A stretch of 8,098 nt of DNA from an uncultured Clostridia bacterium (GTDB lineage: Bacteria; Bacillota; Clostridia; Oscillospirales; Acutalibacteraceae), in contig CAMOTT010000086.1 in the NCBI GenBank assembly GCA_946626015.1, positions 1 through 8,098 on the forward strand, in the 5' to 3' direction. The stretch's first letter is position 1, and the number at the start of each line of letters is the position of its first letter. Of this stretch, positions 1-5,998 are shown in pieces. The notes under the pieces are model-generated. The model searched no databases and had not been told where the DNA came from. It saw only the letters and a program-made list of their open reading frames with translations. The translations under genes were made by a program, and so were the position numbers.

Positions 1-295
1 TGCCGAACACCGCCCGGAAATGCAGGTGCAGGTGTATGAGCGTGCCCGTGGGCTTGTCCATGCCGATCCAATCCTCAATCTGATGGTGCCGGAGAAAGAC
101 CTGGGTTTCAGGGCGCAGAAAGCCAAGCGCCTTAAGCAGCGCGTACAGCTTGTCTTTGTCCCCCTCATGCACCAGCAGGTCAACGTCCCCCTTGCCGCAG
201 AAGCCGTCTGTAAAGTGGTTGCTGCCCTTCCAGTGCAGATAGCGGACGGAGTTGTTGTTCAGTTGTTCAAGCAGCTGTTGTGAGATTTTCAGCAT
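1..295 (-). CDS. Nucleotidyltransferase family protein (PF14907-like), C-terminus missing
   Basis: Reading the minus strand from an ATG at 295 gives 98 codons with no stop before the window edge, so only the N-terminus is present. The protein has an N-terminal helix, then HWKGSNHF at about residues 21-28 and GKGDVDLLV at about 34-42. The G-D-x-D pair (Asp37, Asp39) after a K-x-S-N stretch matches the metal-binding core of polymerase-beta-fold nucleotidyltransferases of the NTP_transf_5 type, which often sit in polysaccharide or peptide-modification clusters. A later stretch rich in H and L (LIHLHLHF, about 86-93) also fits that family. The ribosome site AGGAAG lies over the end of the flippase gene, and only 5 bp separate the flippase stop from this ATG, so the two are co-transcribed. 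Substrate is unknown; transfer of a nucleotide or phospho-group to a sugar or lipid carrier is inference. Confidence 0.75.
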   Translation of the reverse strand, partial: MLKISQQLLEQLNNNSVRYLHWKGSNHFTDGFCGKGDVDLLVHEGDKDKLYALLKALGFLRPETQVFLRHHQIEDWIGMDKPTGTLIHLHLHFRAVFG

Positions 296-300
296 GATCT

Positions 301-1566
301 TTACTTCCTGATATAGTGTATCAAATCCGAAATATCGGTCTTTTTAATCAGCAGGGTATCCTTTGCCGACACGTTGGTTTTGCGGATAAAGTAGATAAGG
401 AACCCGATGCCGCAAACGGAATAGGAGGCCATGGAGGCCAGCGCCGCGCCGTTGATGGAGAGAACGGGGATAAGGTAATAATTCATCACCACGTTGATGA
501 CGGCTGCGGTCGCCAGAAGGATAAAGTTTATATTTTTGTGCCCGTTTACAACGTTGTAGGCGTAGATCATTTTGTAGAACACCATGCCGACAACGCCCAG
601 GGAAATGTTCAGGAACACAGCGTACGCGCCGTTATATTCCGCGCCGAAAAGCAGGCGGATGATGGGCTTGCCCAAAACCACCATGCCGAGGATGCAGGCC
701 ACGGTGATCCAAAGGCTCGTGCGCGTGACCTTTGCCACCTCGTCCTCGGTCTTGCCCCCGGCAAGCTTGCCCATGAGGATGTCCCTCAGCGCGTCCGGGA
801 TCATCCACAGCTTTTGCCCCAGCATCACGCCCAGGGAGTAAACGCCGATCTGAGCGTCGCTTATGTTCATGCGGTCAAGCATCATCACGTCCACCTTGTA
901 GTTGACCTCCATGAGTATGACGGTGAGCATGGGGACAAAACCGTATTTGACGTAACGCCAGGTCTGCCGCAGGGTGGGGCGGAGGGAAAACAGGGGGAGC
1001 TTAAGGTTCTGGACTGCCAGAACAAAGCTGACAAAATTGCGCACGCACAGGAAAAGTATGCAATAAAAATAATTCGCGTCCGTGAACAGCATCAGCGCCA
1101 GCAGGAACACAATGTCAAAAACATCCAGAATGATCTGGGAGGTGTTACGTATGCGCGGATTTTCGATCAGCACAACATAGTTCAGCTGTTTTATTGCCAC
1201 AGAGGTGGGGATCAGCGCCGCTATGACGCACACGTTTACAGAGGGCTTTACTATCAGCAGAAAAGCGGCGGCCGCAACGGCATACAGCAGGAACATACCC
1301 AAAACGTTGTTGATGAATTCCGAATATTTATCTTCCCCGGAATACTTTTTGAAATAGGGGTACGCCTGATAAACGCCAAGGCACAGCACCAGCATTATCA
1401 TCTCCGAATAGTTGGTGATGACAGACGCGGTGCCCCGGAGCTCGCTGCCCAGATAGCGGCTGTACAGAATGGCGTAAACAAGCCCCGTCAGCACGGAGAG
1501 CAGTTTGGCAAACACGGAATAGCCGTAGGCGTTGCCGGTAATTTTTCCGATGATCCTTTTAAGCAT
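301..1566 (-). CDS. Polysaccharide flippase, Wzx/MATE (MOP) superfamily
   Basis: A 421-residue very hydrophobic protein with about 12 apparent membrane segments, the usual length and layout of lipid-linked oligosaccharide flippases (PF01943/PF13440 with a Polysacc_synt_C-like second half). Recognisable family features are YSRYLGSELRG near residues 35-45 after the first membrane segment, the central NYKVDVMMLDRM stretch at about 222-233 followed by GVYSLGVMLGQKLWMIP, and a C-terminal block with FGAEYNGAY and NVVNGHKNINF. It would move an undecaprenyl-linked glycan or similar lipid-linked unit across the cytoplasmic membrane. Its ATG follows the kinase stop codon directly (TAA then ATG), and the ribosome site AAGGAAGAGG lies inside the end of the kinase gene, so translation is probably coupled. 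No glycosyltransferases are visible in the window, so the exported substrate cannot be named. Confidence 0.88.
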   Translation of the reverse strand: MLKRIIGKITGNAYGYSVFAKLLSVLTGLVYAILYSRYLGSELRGTASVITNYSEMIMLVLCLGVYQAYPYFKKYSGEDKYSEFINNVLGMFLLYAVAAAAFLLIVKPSVNVCVIAALIPTSVAIKQLNYVVLIENPRIRNTSQIILDVFDIVFLLALMLFTDANYFYCILFLCVRNFVSFVLAVQNLKLPLFSLRPTLRQTWRYVKYGFVPMLTVILMEVNYKVDVMMLDRMNISDAQIGVYSLGVMLGQKLWMIPDALRDILMGKLAGGKTEDEVAKVTRTSLWITVACILGMVVLGKPIIRLLFGAEYNGAYAVFLNISLGVVGMVFYKMIYAYNVVNGHKNINFILLATAAVINVVMNYYLIPVLSINGAALASMASYSVCGIGFLIYFIRKTNVSAKDTLLIKKTDISDLIHYIRK

Positions 1567-2232
1567 TTATGCCTCTTCCTTCGATAACACTTCGCAGATC
1601 CTGCCGAAGTTTTTCTCTAAATCCGCGCTGCTGTCAATTTTGACGGCGCGCCCGCGCTCGCCCAAAATAACAGCCGCTTTGCCGAAAAGCTCCTCCTGCC
1701 GGGTCATTATCCCGAGAGCCGCCTCCCTGTCAAAGCCCTTGAGCCGTATATCAACAGGACGCCGCAGGATCCTGTCGTAAAGCTCGTCGGGATCGCTCCC
1801 GCAAAGATAAATATAGGTCACAGACGCGCCGAAATACTTTGCGACGTGTTCCAGCAGCTTGCCGGCTTTTTTTAACAACCTCTCGTCATCCCAGACAAGG
1901 GAGGCAAGGTTCTGCACAAGGCCGTGGTCGGCAACGTACAGCCGGCCATCGCCTTCAAGGCCGCGCAGGCGCATCATCTCACGGTACAGCAGAAAATAAT
2001 AGTAAAGGGTTTTTATATCGTACCGGGTCTTTTTCTTTTTGCCCAGCCAGAGCAGGACGGTTTTAGCAAAGAACGAGATATATTCCCGGGAGCACACAAA
2101 GCGCAGACGGTTTGCTTTCCTCCGGGCGTTTGCAAGGCAAAAGATCTCCGCGCGATCCGGAAACCGGTCGCACAGCATTTTCATATTAGTCGTCTTGCCC
2201 GTACAGGGCAGGCCGAAAAATTCCACGATCAT
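1567..2232 (-). CDS. P-loop kinase, thymidylate kinase-like fold, substrate unknown
   Basis: A 221-residue protein when started at the ATG at 2232. The N-terminus is MIVEFFGLPCTGKTT, a Walker A motif with Lys13 directly after a first hydrophobic strand, as in nucleotide and small-molecule kinases. A candidate second motif is ADHGLVQNL at about 101-109, which resembles the DRY/DH substrate-binding loop of thymidylate-kinase relatives. An arginine-rich lid-like segment (RILRRPVDIRLKGFD) lies at about 154-168. The frame is open upstream to 2307, but that extension crosses the -10 box and promoter spacer and would put 25 odd residues ahead of the P-loop, so 2232 is preferred; AAAGG lies 5-9 bases upstream. 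It is first in an operon with the flippase and nucleotidyltransferase, which suggests phosphorylation of a sugar, lipid carrier or nucleotide precursor. It could also be a regulatory NTPase; the family assignment is by motif only. Confidence 0.72.
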   Translation of the reverse strand: MIVEFFGLPCTGKTTNMKMLCDRFPDRAEIFCLANARRKANRLRFVCSREYISFFAKTVLLWLGKKKKTRYDIKTLYYYFLLYREMMRLRGLEGDGRLYVADHGLVQNLASLVWDDERLLKKAGKLLEHVAKYFGASVTYIYLCGSDPDELYDRILRRPVDIRLKGFDREAALGIMTRQEELFGKAAVILGERGRAVKIDSSADLEKNFGRICEVLSKEEA

Positions 2233-2274
2233 TTTGCCTTTACACCCCGGTTCAACTGCTGATCTGATAGTATT

Positions 2275-2303
2275 ATTGTATAACAGACAGGTAAAAAATA
2301 CAA
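2275..2303 (-). promoter_or_regulatory. Sigma-A-type promoter for kinase-flippase-nucleotidyltransferase operon
   Basis: On the minus strand TTGTAT (2298-2303) and TACAAT (2275-2280) are separated by exactly 17 bp. Transcription would begin near 2268, giving a leader of about 36 bases before the kinase ATG at 2232. The -35 box touches the T-run of the preceding terminator, so the old unit ends exactly where the new one starts. Confidence 0.65.
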
Positions 2304-2305
2304 GC

Positions 2306-2337
2306 AAAAAAACAGGCAGAACGCGCCTGCCTGTTTT
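2306..2337 (-). terminator. Rho-independent terminator after the patatin unit
   Basis: An 11-bp perfect stem (2309-2319 with 2327-2337, AAAACAGGCAG/CTGCCTGTTTT) with a 7-base loop is followed on the minus strand by a run of 7 T (2306-2312, partly within the stem). The T-run is on the minus-strand side, so it terminates leftward transcription from the flavin reductase and patatin genes. The plus side has only four T, so rightward termination would be weak. Confidence 0.8.
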
Positions 2338-2338
2338 G

Positions 2339-2496
2339 ATACTAATCTCAAATAAACCTGACGATAAGCTTTGGCGTTAAATTCCGCATAGTGTCGTTGT
2401 CGTCCTTGCAAGGCGCCAGCCTTGCGGCGTCCTCCGCCTCGCTATGCGAAATTTTCCGTTCAAATCTTTTTCGCCCTGTTTATCTGAGATTAGTAT
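2339..2496. repeat. 158-bp foldback element with terminal inverted repeats (MITE-like)
   Basis: The ends are 19-bp inverted repeats (2339-2357 and 2478-2496, ATACTAATCTCA... and its complement) with one mismatch. Nested inside are a 13-bp inverted repeat with one mismatch (2379-2391 with 2442-2454, containing CCGCATAG/CTATGCG) and a perfect 7-bp hairpin (2408-2414 with 2419-2425, GCAAGGC/GCCTTGC, 4-base loop). All three stems share nearly the same centre, so the whole unit can fold into one long cruciform or hairpin. It has no coding capacity. TA is present just inside both ends (2340-2341 and 2494-2495), so an IS630/mariner-type MITE with a TA duplication is possible, but TA belongs to the symmetric repeat and is not proof. 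It lies entirely between the patatin stop and the terminator. Confidence 0.75.
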
Positions 2497-2502
2497 GATC
2501 GG

Positions 2503-3612
2503 TCAATCTCCGGGAAGCGAGGTCAATATCTCCTCCGCAAGGGCGTAGCTTTTTTTTGGCTTGAGGGAAACGATCTTGCTGATGATCTTAGGATTGGTTT
2601 TGACGATGTTTCTGTAAAACCGCTGTTCCTTCTTCTTGATCTTTTCCTCCAGCTCTTCCCTGTAAGTCAGGTAAAGCGGAAGCAGCTCGCGGAGAAATTC
2701 CTCCTCGCCGTAGATCTTCAGCCGGGGCAGACCCACCTTGATGGCCAGGTTTTCCAGCTGATCAAAGGCCTCCGGGCCGTATTTTTCAATGAATGCGTCA
2801 GCGGTCGCAGGTTCAAAATAGTAGATCCTGCCGGCGAGCAGGCCAAAGGCTTTTTTGGTATCCATATAGCCCATCTCAAACCGTTTTTCGATCATCTCAT
2901 CGCTGAAATCAAAAGCGGCGCCAAGCTCGTCGATGTTGTACGGCCGGATGTATATTATATCCGAGCAGGAGATGTCCTGCTTGTGCCCCACACCCTTGAT
3001 GGAGGAAATGTCTACTATTATCATCCTGTTGTGGCCCAGCTTGCGCATAAGGCTCACAGGGGCGTTGTCATAAACTCCGCCGTCGATATACCGCTCACCC
3101 TCCGGGCCGATTTTGCTCACCCCGGGGTAGTGGGAGGAGGCCAGAAGATACTCAACCAGCTTACCCTCGGGGATATCCTCGATCTTCATTTCCCGGGGAG
3201 TCAGCTCAGAGAGCAGGAAGGTGACTATCGCAAGGCGAATGTTTGAATTGCGCACCCCGTCCTCGTCCAGGTACTGTGAAAGCATCTGCTGGGTGGGGGA
3301 GGCGTCTATGCCGCCGTTGCGGATTATCTCCCGGAGGAGCACCGAAAAGTTTTTTCTGCTGAAAAGGTTGTCCGGCTCTTTCAGCTCCCCGGTTATATTG
3401 ACGCCCTTTACTACGCTGGCGCTTCTCCACAGGGTCACGGCTTTTTCATAATCTCCCGCGGCTATCAGCGCGCCGTTGATAGAGCCGATGGAAACCCCGG
3501 CAACGGTGGAGATCTCCACTCCGATCTCGCGCATCGCCTTCCAGGAGCCGATCTGGTAGGCGCCCTTGGCGCCGCCCCCGGCAAGAACCAGTCCATAGGG
3601 TCTCGGTTTCAT
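2503..3612 (-). CDS. Patatin-like phospholipase / acyl hydrolase
   Basis: A 369-residue protein with the full patatin catalytic signature: oxyanion-hole loop GGGAKGAYQ at residues 12-20, nucleophile elbow GVSIG with Ser41, and the DGG motif with Asp177 followed by VYDNAPV. This Ser-Asp dyad family hydrolyses fatty acyl esters of phospholipids or other lipids. The C-terminal third is charged and helical (a run rich in E and K near 315-330), a usual extension in clostridial members. No signal peptide or membrane segment is seen, so it is probably cytoplasmic or peripheral. The ATG at 3612 is chosen because AAGGACGG (3621-3628) lies 8 bases upstream; a GTG at 3621 in the same frame overlaps that site and is unlikely. 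It lies 21 bp after the flavin reductase and shares its transcript. Confidence 0.9.
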   Translation of the reverse strand: MKPRPYGLVLAGGGAKGAYQIGSWKAMREIGVEISTVAGVSIGSINGALIAAGDYEKAVTLWRSASVVKGVNITGELKEPDNLFSRKNFSVLLREIIRNGGIDASPTQQMLSQYLDEDGVRNSNIRLAIVTFLLSELTPREMKIEDIPEGKLVEYLLASSHYPGVSKIGPEGERYIDGGVYDNAPVSLMRKLGHNRMIIVDISSIKGVGHKQDISCSDIIYIRPYNIDELGAAFDFSDEMIEKRFEMGYMDTKKAFGLLAGRIYYFEPATADAFIEKYGPEAFDQLENLAIKVGLPRLKIYGEEEFLRELLPLYLTYREELEEKIKKKEQRFYRNIVKTNPKIISKIVSLKPKKSYALAEEILTSLPGD

Positions 3613-3633
3613 AAAACACACCGTCCTTAACGC

Positions 3634-4134
3634 TTACTTTGTAAGCACTTTTATGATCTCGCCCACATACATACGGTGGTAGTCGCCGCCTGTGTAGTTA
3701 GTGTTGATCTTGTCGTCCAAAAACCCCTTTGGGTCAATGTCCTGAAAAGCTATTTTACGGCAGACGATCACCGTTTCAGCCTCAGCGATATAGACGCTGT
3801 TCCCGTCAAAAACAGGGGTCAGCCCGGCCTTCTCCGCCTTGTTTACATCTCTGCCGCTGACCTTGCCGCAAAGGGCAAGCGCCTCGCGGTTTTTTCCGCC
3901 GAAAAAGCTCAGGGTGAAGTAGTCGCTGTTCTCGATAAAGCCGTAGGTGTACCGCTGGGGACGGATGAAAATAAAGGCTACGTCCCGGTTCCAGAGCTCG
4001 CCCACGCCGCCCCAGCTCACCGTCATGGTGTTCCAGGCGCCCCTGTCTCCGGCGCTGACCAGAGCCCAATCCCGGCTTATCATCTCAACGGGATTGCCGC
4101 TGAGTTCTTTTACGCTTATCTCTTTAAAACTCAT
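3634..4134 (-). CDS. Flavin reductase family protein (FMN-binding split barrel)
   Basis: A 166-residue protein of the flavin reductase-like domain family (PF01613). Visible family features are NTMTVSWGGVG near residues 35-45, IRPQRYTYGFIENSDYFTLSFF at about 57-79 (flavin phosphate and isoalloxazine contacts in the split barrel), and the C-terminal DYHRMYVGEI stretch common to clostridial members. Such proteins bind FMN and either reduce free flavin with NAD(P)H or act as flavoredoxin-like carriers; the exact donor cannot be read from the sequence. It is soluble and of full family length. The ATG at 4134 has AAAGAGG with a spacing of 9 bases. It is the first gene of the minus-strand unit with the patatin gene, though no functional link between the two is obvious. 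Confidence 0.88.
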   Translation of the reverse strand: MSFKEISVKELSGNPVEMISRDWALVSAGDRGAWNTMTVSWGGVGELWNRDVAFIFIRPQRYTYGFIENSDYFTLSFFGGKNREALALCGKVSGRDVNKAEKAGLTPVFDGNSVYIAEAETVIVCRKIAFQDIDPKGFLDDKINTNYTGGDYHRMYVGEIIKVLTK

Positions 4135-4203
4135 AACACATAACCTCTTTCGTGTAATATATTCATCTATATGACGTTAAATAAAAATAATTTCACAAAG
4201 GGC

Positions 4204-4232
4204 TTAAAAAACACGAACTGATGATGTATAAT
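4204..4232 (+). promoter_or_regulatory. Candidate promoter for maf
   Basis: TATAAT at 4227-4232 has a perfect -10 sequence; the matching -35 (TTAAAA, 4204-4209, 17-bp spacer) is weak. Transcription would start near 4239, about 50-57 bases before the maf start. It points toward the minus-strand promoter at 4248-4276. Confidence 0.45.
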
Positions 4233-4247
4233 AAACAGCGTATTTAT

Positions 4248-4276
4248 ATTCTACCACTAAACAGGTTCAAATTCAA
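4248..4276 (-). promoter_or_regulatory. Promoter for flavin reductase-patatin unit
   Basis: On the minus strand TTGAAT (4271-4276) and TAGAAT (4248-4253) are 17 bp apart. Predicted start is near 4241, giving a leader of about 107 bases to the ATG at 4134. The leader is A+T-rich; no riboswitch or attenuator structure was recognised in it. Confidence 0.55.
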
Positions 4277-4283
4277 CTGAAAC

Positions 4284-4289
4284 AGAGGG
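4284..4289 (+). promoter_or_regulatory. Ribosome binding site deciding the maf start
   Basis: AGAGGG abuts the ATG at 4290 with no spacer, which is not workable for Shine-Dalgarno pairing, but it lies 6 bases ahead of the TTG at 4296. This favours TTG initiation. Confidence 0.55.
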
Positions 4290-4295
4290 ATGACT

Positions 4296-4859
4296 TTGAA
4301 AATCATACTTGCGTCGGCCTCCCCCAGGAGGAGGGAACTGCTGACCCTTGCCGGGGTGGATTTTGAGGTACGCACCTCGGACGTGGAGGAAAAAGTGCCG
4401 GAGGGGATGTCTCCGGAGGAGACGGTGAAGCTCCTTGCCGGGCAAAAGGCCTCCGCCGTGGCGGAAAACTTCAGAAACTGCTGCGTTATAGGGGCGGACA
4501 CCGTTGTTGTGTGCGGCGGCAGGATACTGGGCAAGCCCCGGGACAGGGAGCAGGCCTGCGAAATGCTCAGGACGCTCTCCGGCAAGACCCATTGCGTTTT
4601 TACAGGGGTGTGTATCATGTGCGGAGCCGAGGTCGTTTCATTTGCGGAGAAAACCGAGGTCACCTTCTACGAGCTGACCGATGAGGAGATAGCTGCCTAC
4701 ACAGCTACCGGGGAGCCCATGGACAAGGCCGGAGCCTACGGCATACAGGGCAGGGGCTGCGTGCTTATCAAAGGCATCAGCGGCGACTATTTCAATGTTG
4801 TGGGTCTGCCCGTTGCCCGCACTGTGAGGGAGATAAATAAAATCTTAAAAAACGGTTAA
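4296..4859 (+). CDS. maf: Maf family nucleoside triphosphate pyrophosphatase
   Basis: A 187-residue protein (189 if started at the ATG at 4290) of standard Maf length. It carries the N-terminal ILASASPRRRELL signature, IGADTVVV with the catalytic Asp68 near the middle, and DKAGAYGIQG toward the C-terminus. Maf/YhdE-type enzymes hydrolyse dTTP, UTP or modified nucleotides to the monophosphate and pyrophosphate, act in the cytoplasm as house-cleaning enzymes, and are linked to septum inhibition when overproduced. The TTG at 4296 is preferred because the ribosome site AGGAGG-like AGAGGG is 6 bases upstream of it and the resulting start (MKIILASASPRR) matches the usual distance to the motif. It is divergent from the flavin reductase. 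No terminator follows, so read-through into azlCD is possible. Confidence 0.92.
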   Translation: MKIILASASPRRRELLTLAGVDFEVRTSDVEEKVPEGMSPEETVKLLAGQKASAVAENFRNCCVIGADTVVVCGGRILGKPRDREQACEMLRTLSGKTHCVFTGVCIMCGAEVVSFAEKTEVTFYELTDEEIAAYTATGEPMDKAGAYGIQGRGCVLIKGISGDYFNVVGLPVARTVREINKILKNG

Positions 4860-4888
4860 ACAGTGAATATTGCTAAAAAAGAATTATA

Positions 4889-4922
4889 CTTTGCTGATTA
4901 TGGGCTATAATGTTCAGCAAAG
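4889..4922. promoter_or_regulatory. Inverted repeat around a -10-like box upstream of azlC
   Basis: A perfect 9-bp inverted repeat (4889-4897 CTTTGCTGA, 4914-4922 TCAGCAAAG) encloses 16 bases that contain TATAAT at 4906-4911. No good -35 is present at the usual distance, so the promoter call is weak. The layout suits either a repressor or Lrp-type operator over the azlCD promoter or a small leader hairpin in a maf-azlCD transcript. Confidence 0.45.
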
Positions 4923-4945
4923 AAATAACGGACGGTAAAACCACC

Positions 4946-5656
4946 ATGAACAACAAAAACAAATACATAAAGGGGCTAAGGGACGGGGTGCCCATAGGTC
5001 TGGGGTACCTTTCGGTCTCCTTCTCTTTCGGTATGCTGGCGGTGAATATGGGTCTGCCCATCTGGTCGGTGGTGCTCATCTCAATGACCAACCTGACCTC
5101 CGCCGGTCAGTTCGCCGGCATTGGTATAATCGCCGCAGGCTCGCCTATGCTTGAGATGATATTTGCCCAGTTTATTATAAATCTGCGGTATTCTCTGATG
5201 TCCGTGACCCTTTCGCAAAAGACGGATGAGACCATGACGCTGCCCCACAGGCTGCTGTCCTCGTTTTTTATTACCGATGAAATATTTGCCGTTGCCTCCG
5301 GTCAGCCGGAGGACGTTGGCTGCAAATATATGTACGCACTGGGCACGGCTCCCTTTCTGGGCTGGTCTTTGGGCACACTGCTGGGGGCTGTGGCCGGCAA
5401 CATTATGCCGGACTCCCTTTGCAGCGCCCTGGGTATAGCCCTTTACGCCATGTTCGTGGCGATAGTTCTGCCCCCGGCGCGCAGGAGCAGGCCGCTTATA
5501 ATCGTTGTGGCGGTTTCAATAGCTCTTAGCTGCCTGCTGCGGTATCTGCCGCTGCCATTCAAGCTCTCCGGCGGCACGGTGATCATCATCTGCGCCGTTG
5601 CTGCCTCCGCCTTGGGCGCGGCAGTCTTCCCGGTAAAGGAGGATGACGGTGTATGA
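4946..5656 (+). CDS. azlC: AzlC family branched-chain amino acid exporter, large subunit
   Basis: A 236-residue membrane protein with the AzlC signature: GVPIGLGYLSVSFSFG near the start, then TSAGQFAGIGI and the FIINLRYSLMSVTLS block, followed by FITDEIFAVA. In Bacillus subtilis AzlC with AzlD confers 4-azaleucine resistance by exporting branched-chain amino acids; related pairs export valine or other amino acids, so the exact substrate here is inferred. The ATG at 4946 (MNNKNKYIKGLRDG) gives the usual N-terminus. An upstream in-frame ATG at 4910 has no ribosome site and overlaps the TATAAT at 4906-4911, so it is rejected. The ribosome site is weak (GGACGG, about 9 bases upstream). It overlaps azlD by the ATGA junction. 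Confidence 0.9.
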   Translation: MNNKNKYIKGLRDGVPIGLGYLSVSFSFGMLAVNMGLPIWSVVLISMTNLTSAGQFAGIGIIAAGSPMLEMIFAQFIINLRYSLMSVTLSQKTDETMTLPHRLLSSFFITDEIFAVASGQPEDVGCKYMYALGTAPFLGWSLGTLLGAVAGNIMPDSLCSALGIALYAMFVAIVLPPARRSRPLIIVVAVSIALSCLLRYLPLPFKLSGGTVIIICAVAASALGAAVFPVKEDDGV

Positions 5657-5979
5657 CGGTCTCAACAGGCAGGCTTTTGGCCTATATCGCCGTTATGGCA
5701 GGGGTGACCTATCTTATCCGTATGCTGCCCATAACGCTTATAAAGCGCAAGATAAACAACAGGTTCATAAAATCGTTCCTGTTCTACGTTCCCTTCGCGG
5801 TGCTTTCGGCTATGATAATCCCGGATATTCTTTTCAGCACCGCTTCTGTCTGGTCCGCCGCCGCGGGGCTTTTGGTGGCGGTGATAATGTCCCTGATCGT
5901 GGCAAATCTTCTGCCGGTGGCGGCCGCCGCCTGCGGAGCGGTATTCATAGTCGAGCTTATAATGAGAATAATAAAATAA
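5653..5979 (+). CDS. azlD: AzlD domain protein, small subunit of branched-chain amino acid exporter
   Basis: A 108-residue, almost wholly hydrophobic protein with four apparent membrane segments. VTYLIRMLPITLIKRK near residues 18-33 and FLFYVPFAVLSAMIIPDIL near 42-60 are the typical AzlD core. It is the obligate small partner of AzlC in the export complex of the cytoplasmic membrane. Its ATG overlaps the azlC stop (ATGA), and a strong ribosome site AAAGGAGG (5635-5642) inside the azlC end lies 10 bases upstream, so translation is likely coupled to give matched subunits. The stop at 5977-5979 is followed 19 bp later by the SGNH hydrolase start. Confidence 0.92.
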   Translation: MTVSTGRLLAYIAVMAGVTYLIRMLPITLIKRKINNRFIKSFLFYVPFAVLSAMIIPDILFSTASVWSAAAGLLVAVIMSLIVANLLPVAAAACGAVFIVELIMRIIK

Positions 5980-5998
5980 TAAAAATGGAGAGAGAAAT

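Noticed and set aside
316..1587. Long open frame of about 423 codons on the plus strand opposite the flippase gene
   Set aside because: It is antisense to a clear membrane transporter, is rich in His, Gln and Asp with no recognisable domain, and its codons mirror the third-position bias of the flippase. It is a shadow frame.
2229..2411. 60-codon minus-strand frame spanning the foldback element, terminator and kinase promoter
   Set aside because: It runs through the element's stem, the terminator and the promoter, and has no ribosome site. It is not a credible gene.
3613..3621. GTG start for the patatin gene
   Set aside because: The GTG overlaps the ribosome site AAGGACGG, whereas the ATG at 3612 is 8 bases downstream of it.
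4135..4241. Riboswitch in the 107-base leader of the flavin reductase gene (FMN riboswitch considered)
   Set aside because: The leader is A+T-rich and lacks the conserved FMN-aptamer segments and any clear terminator or anti-terminator pair.
4910..4945. Upstream ATG start for azlC
   Set aside because: The ATG overlaps the TATAAT at 4906-4911, has no ribosome site, and adds 12 residues not expected in the family.
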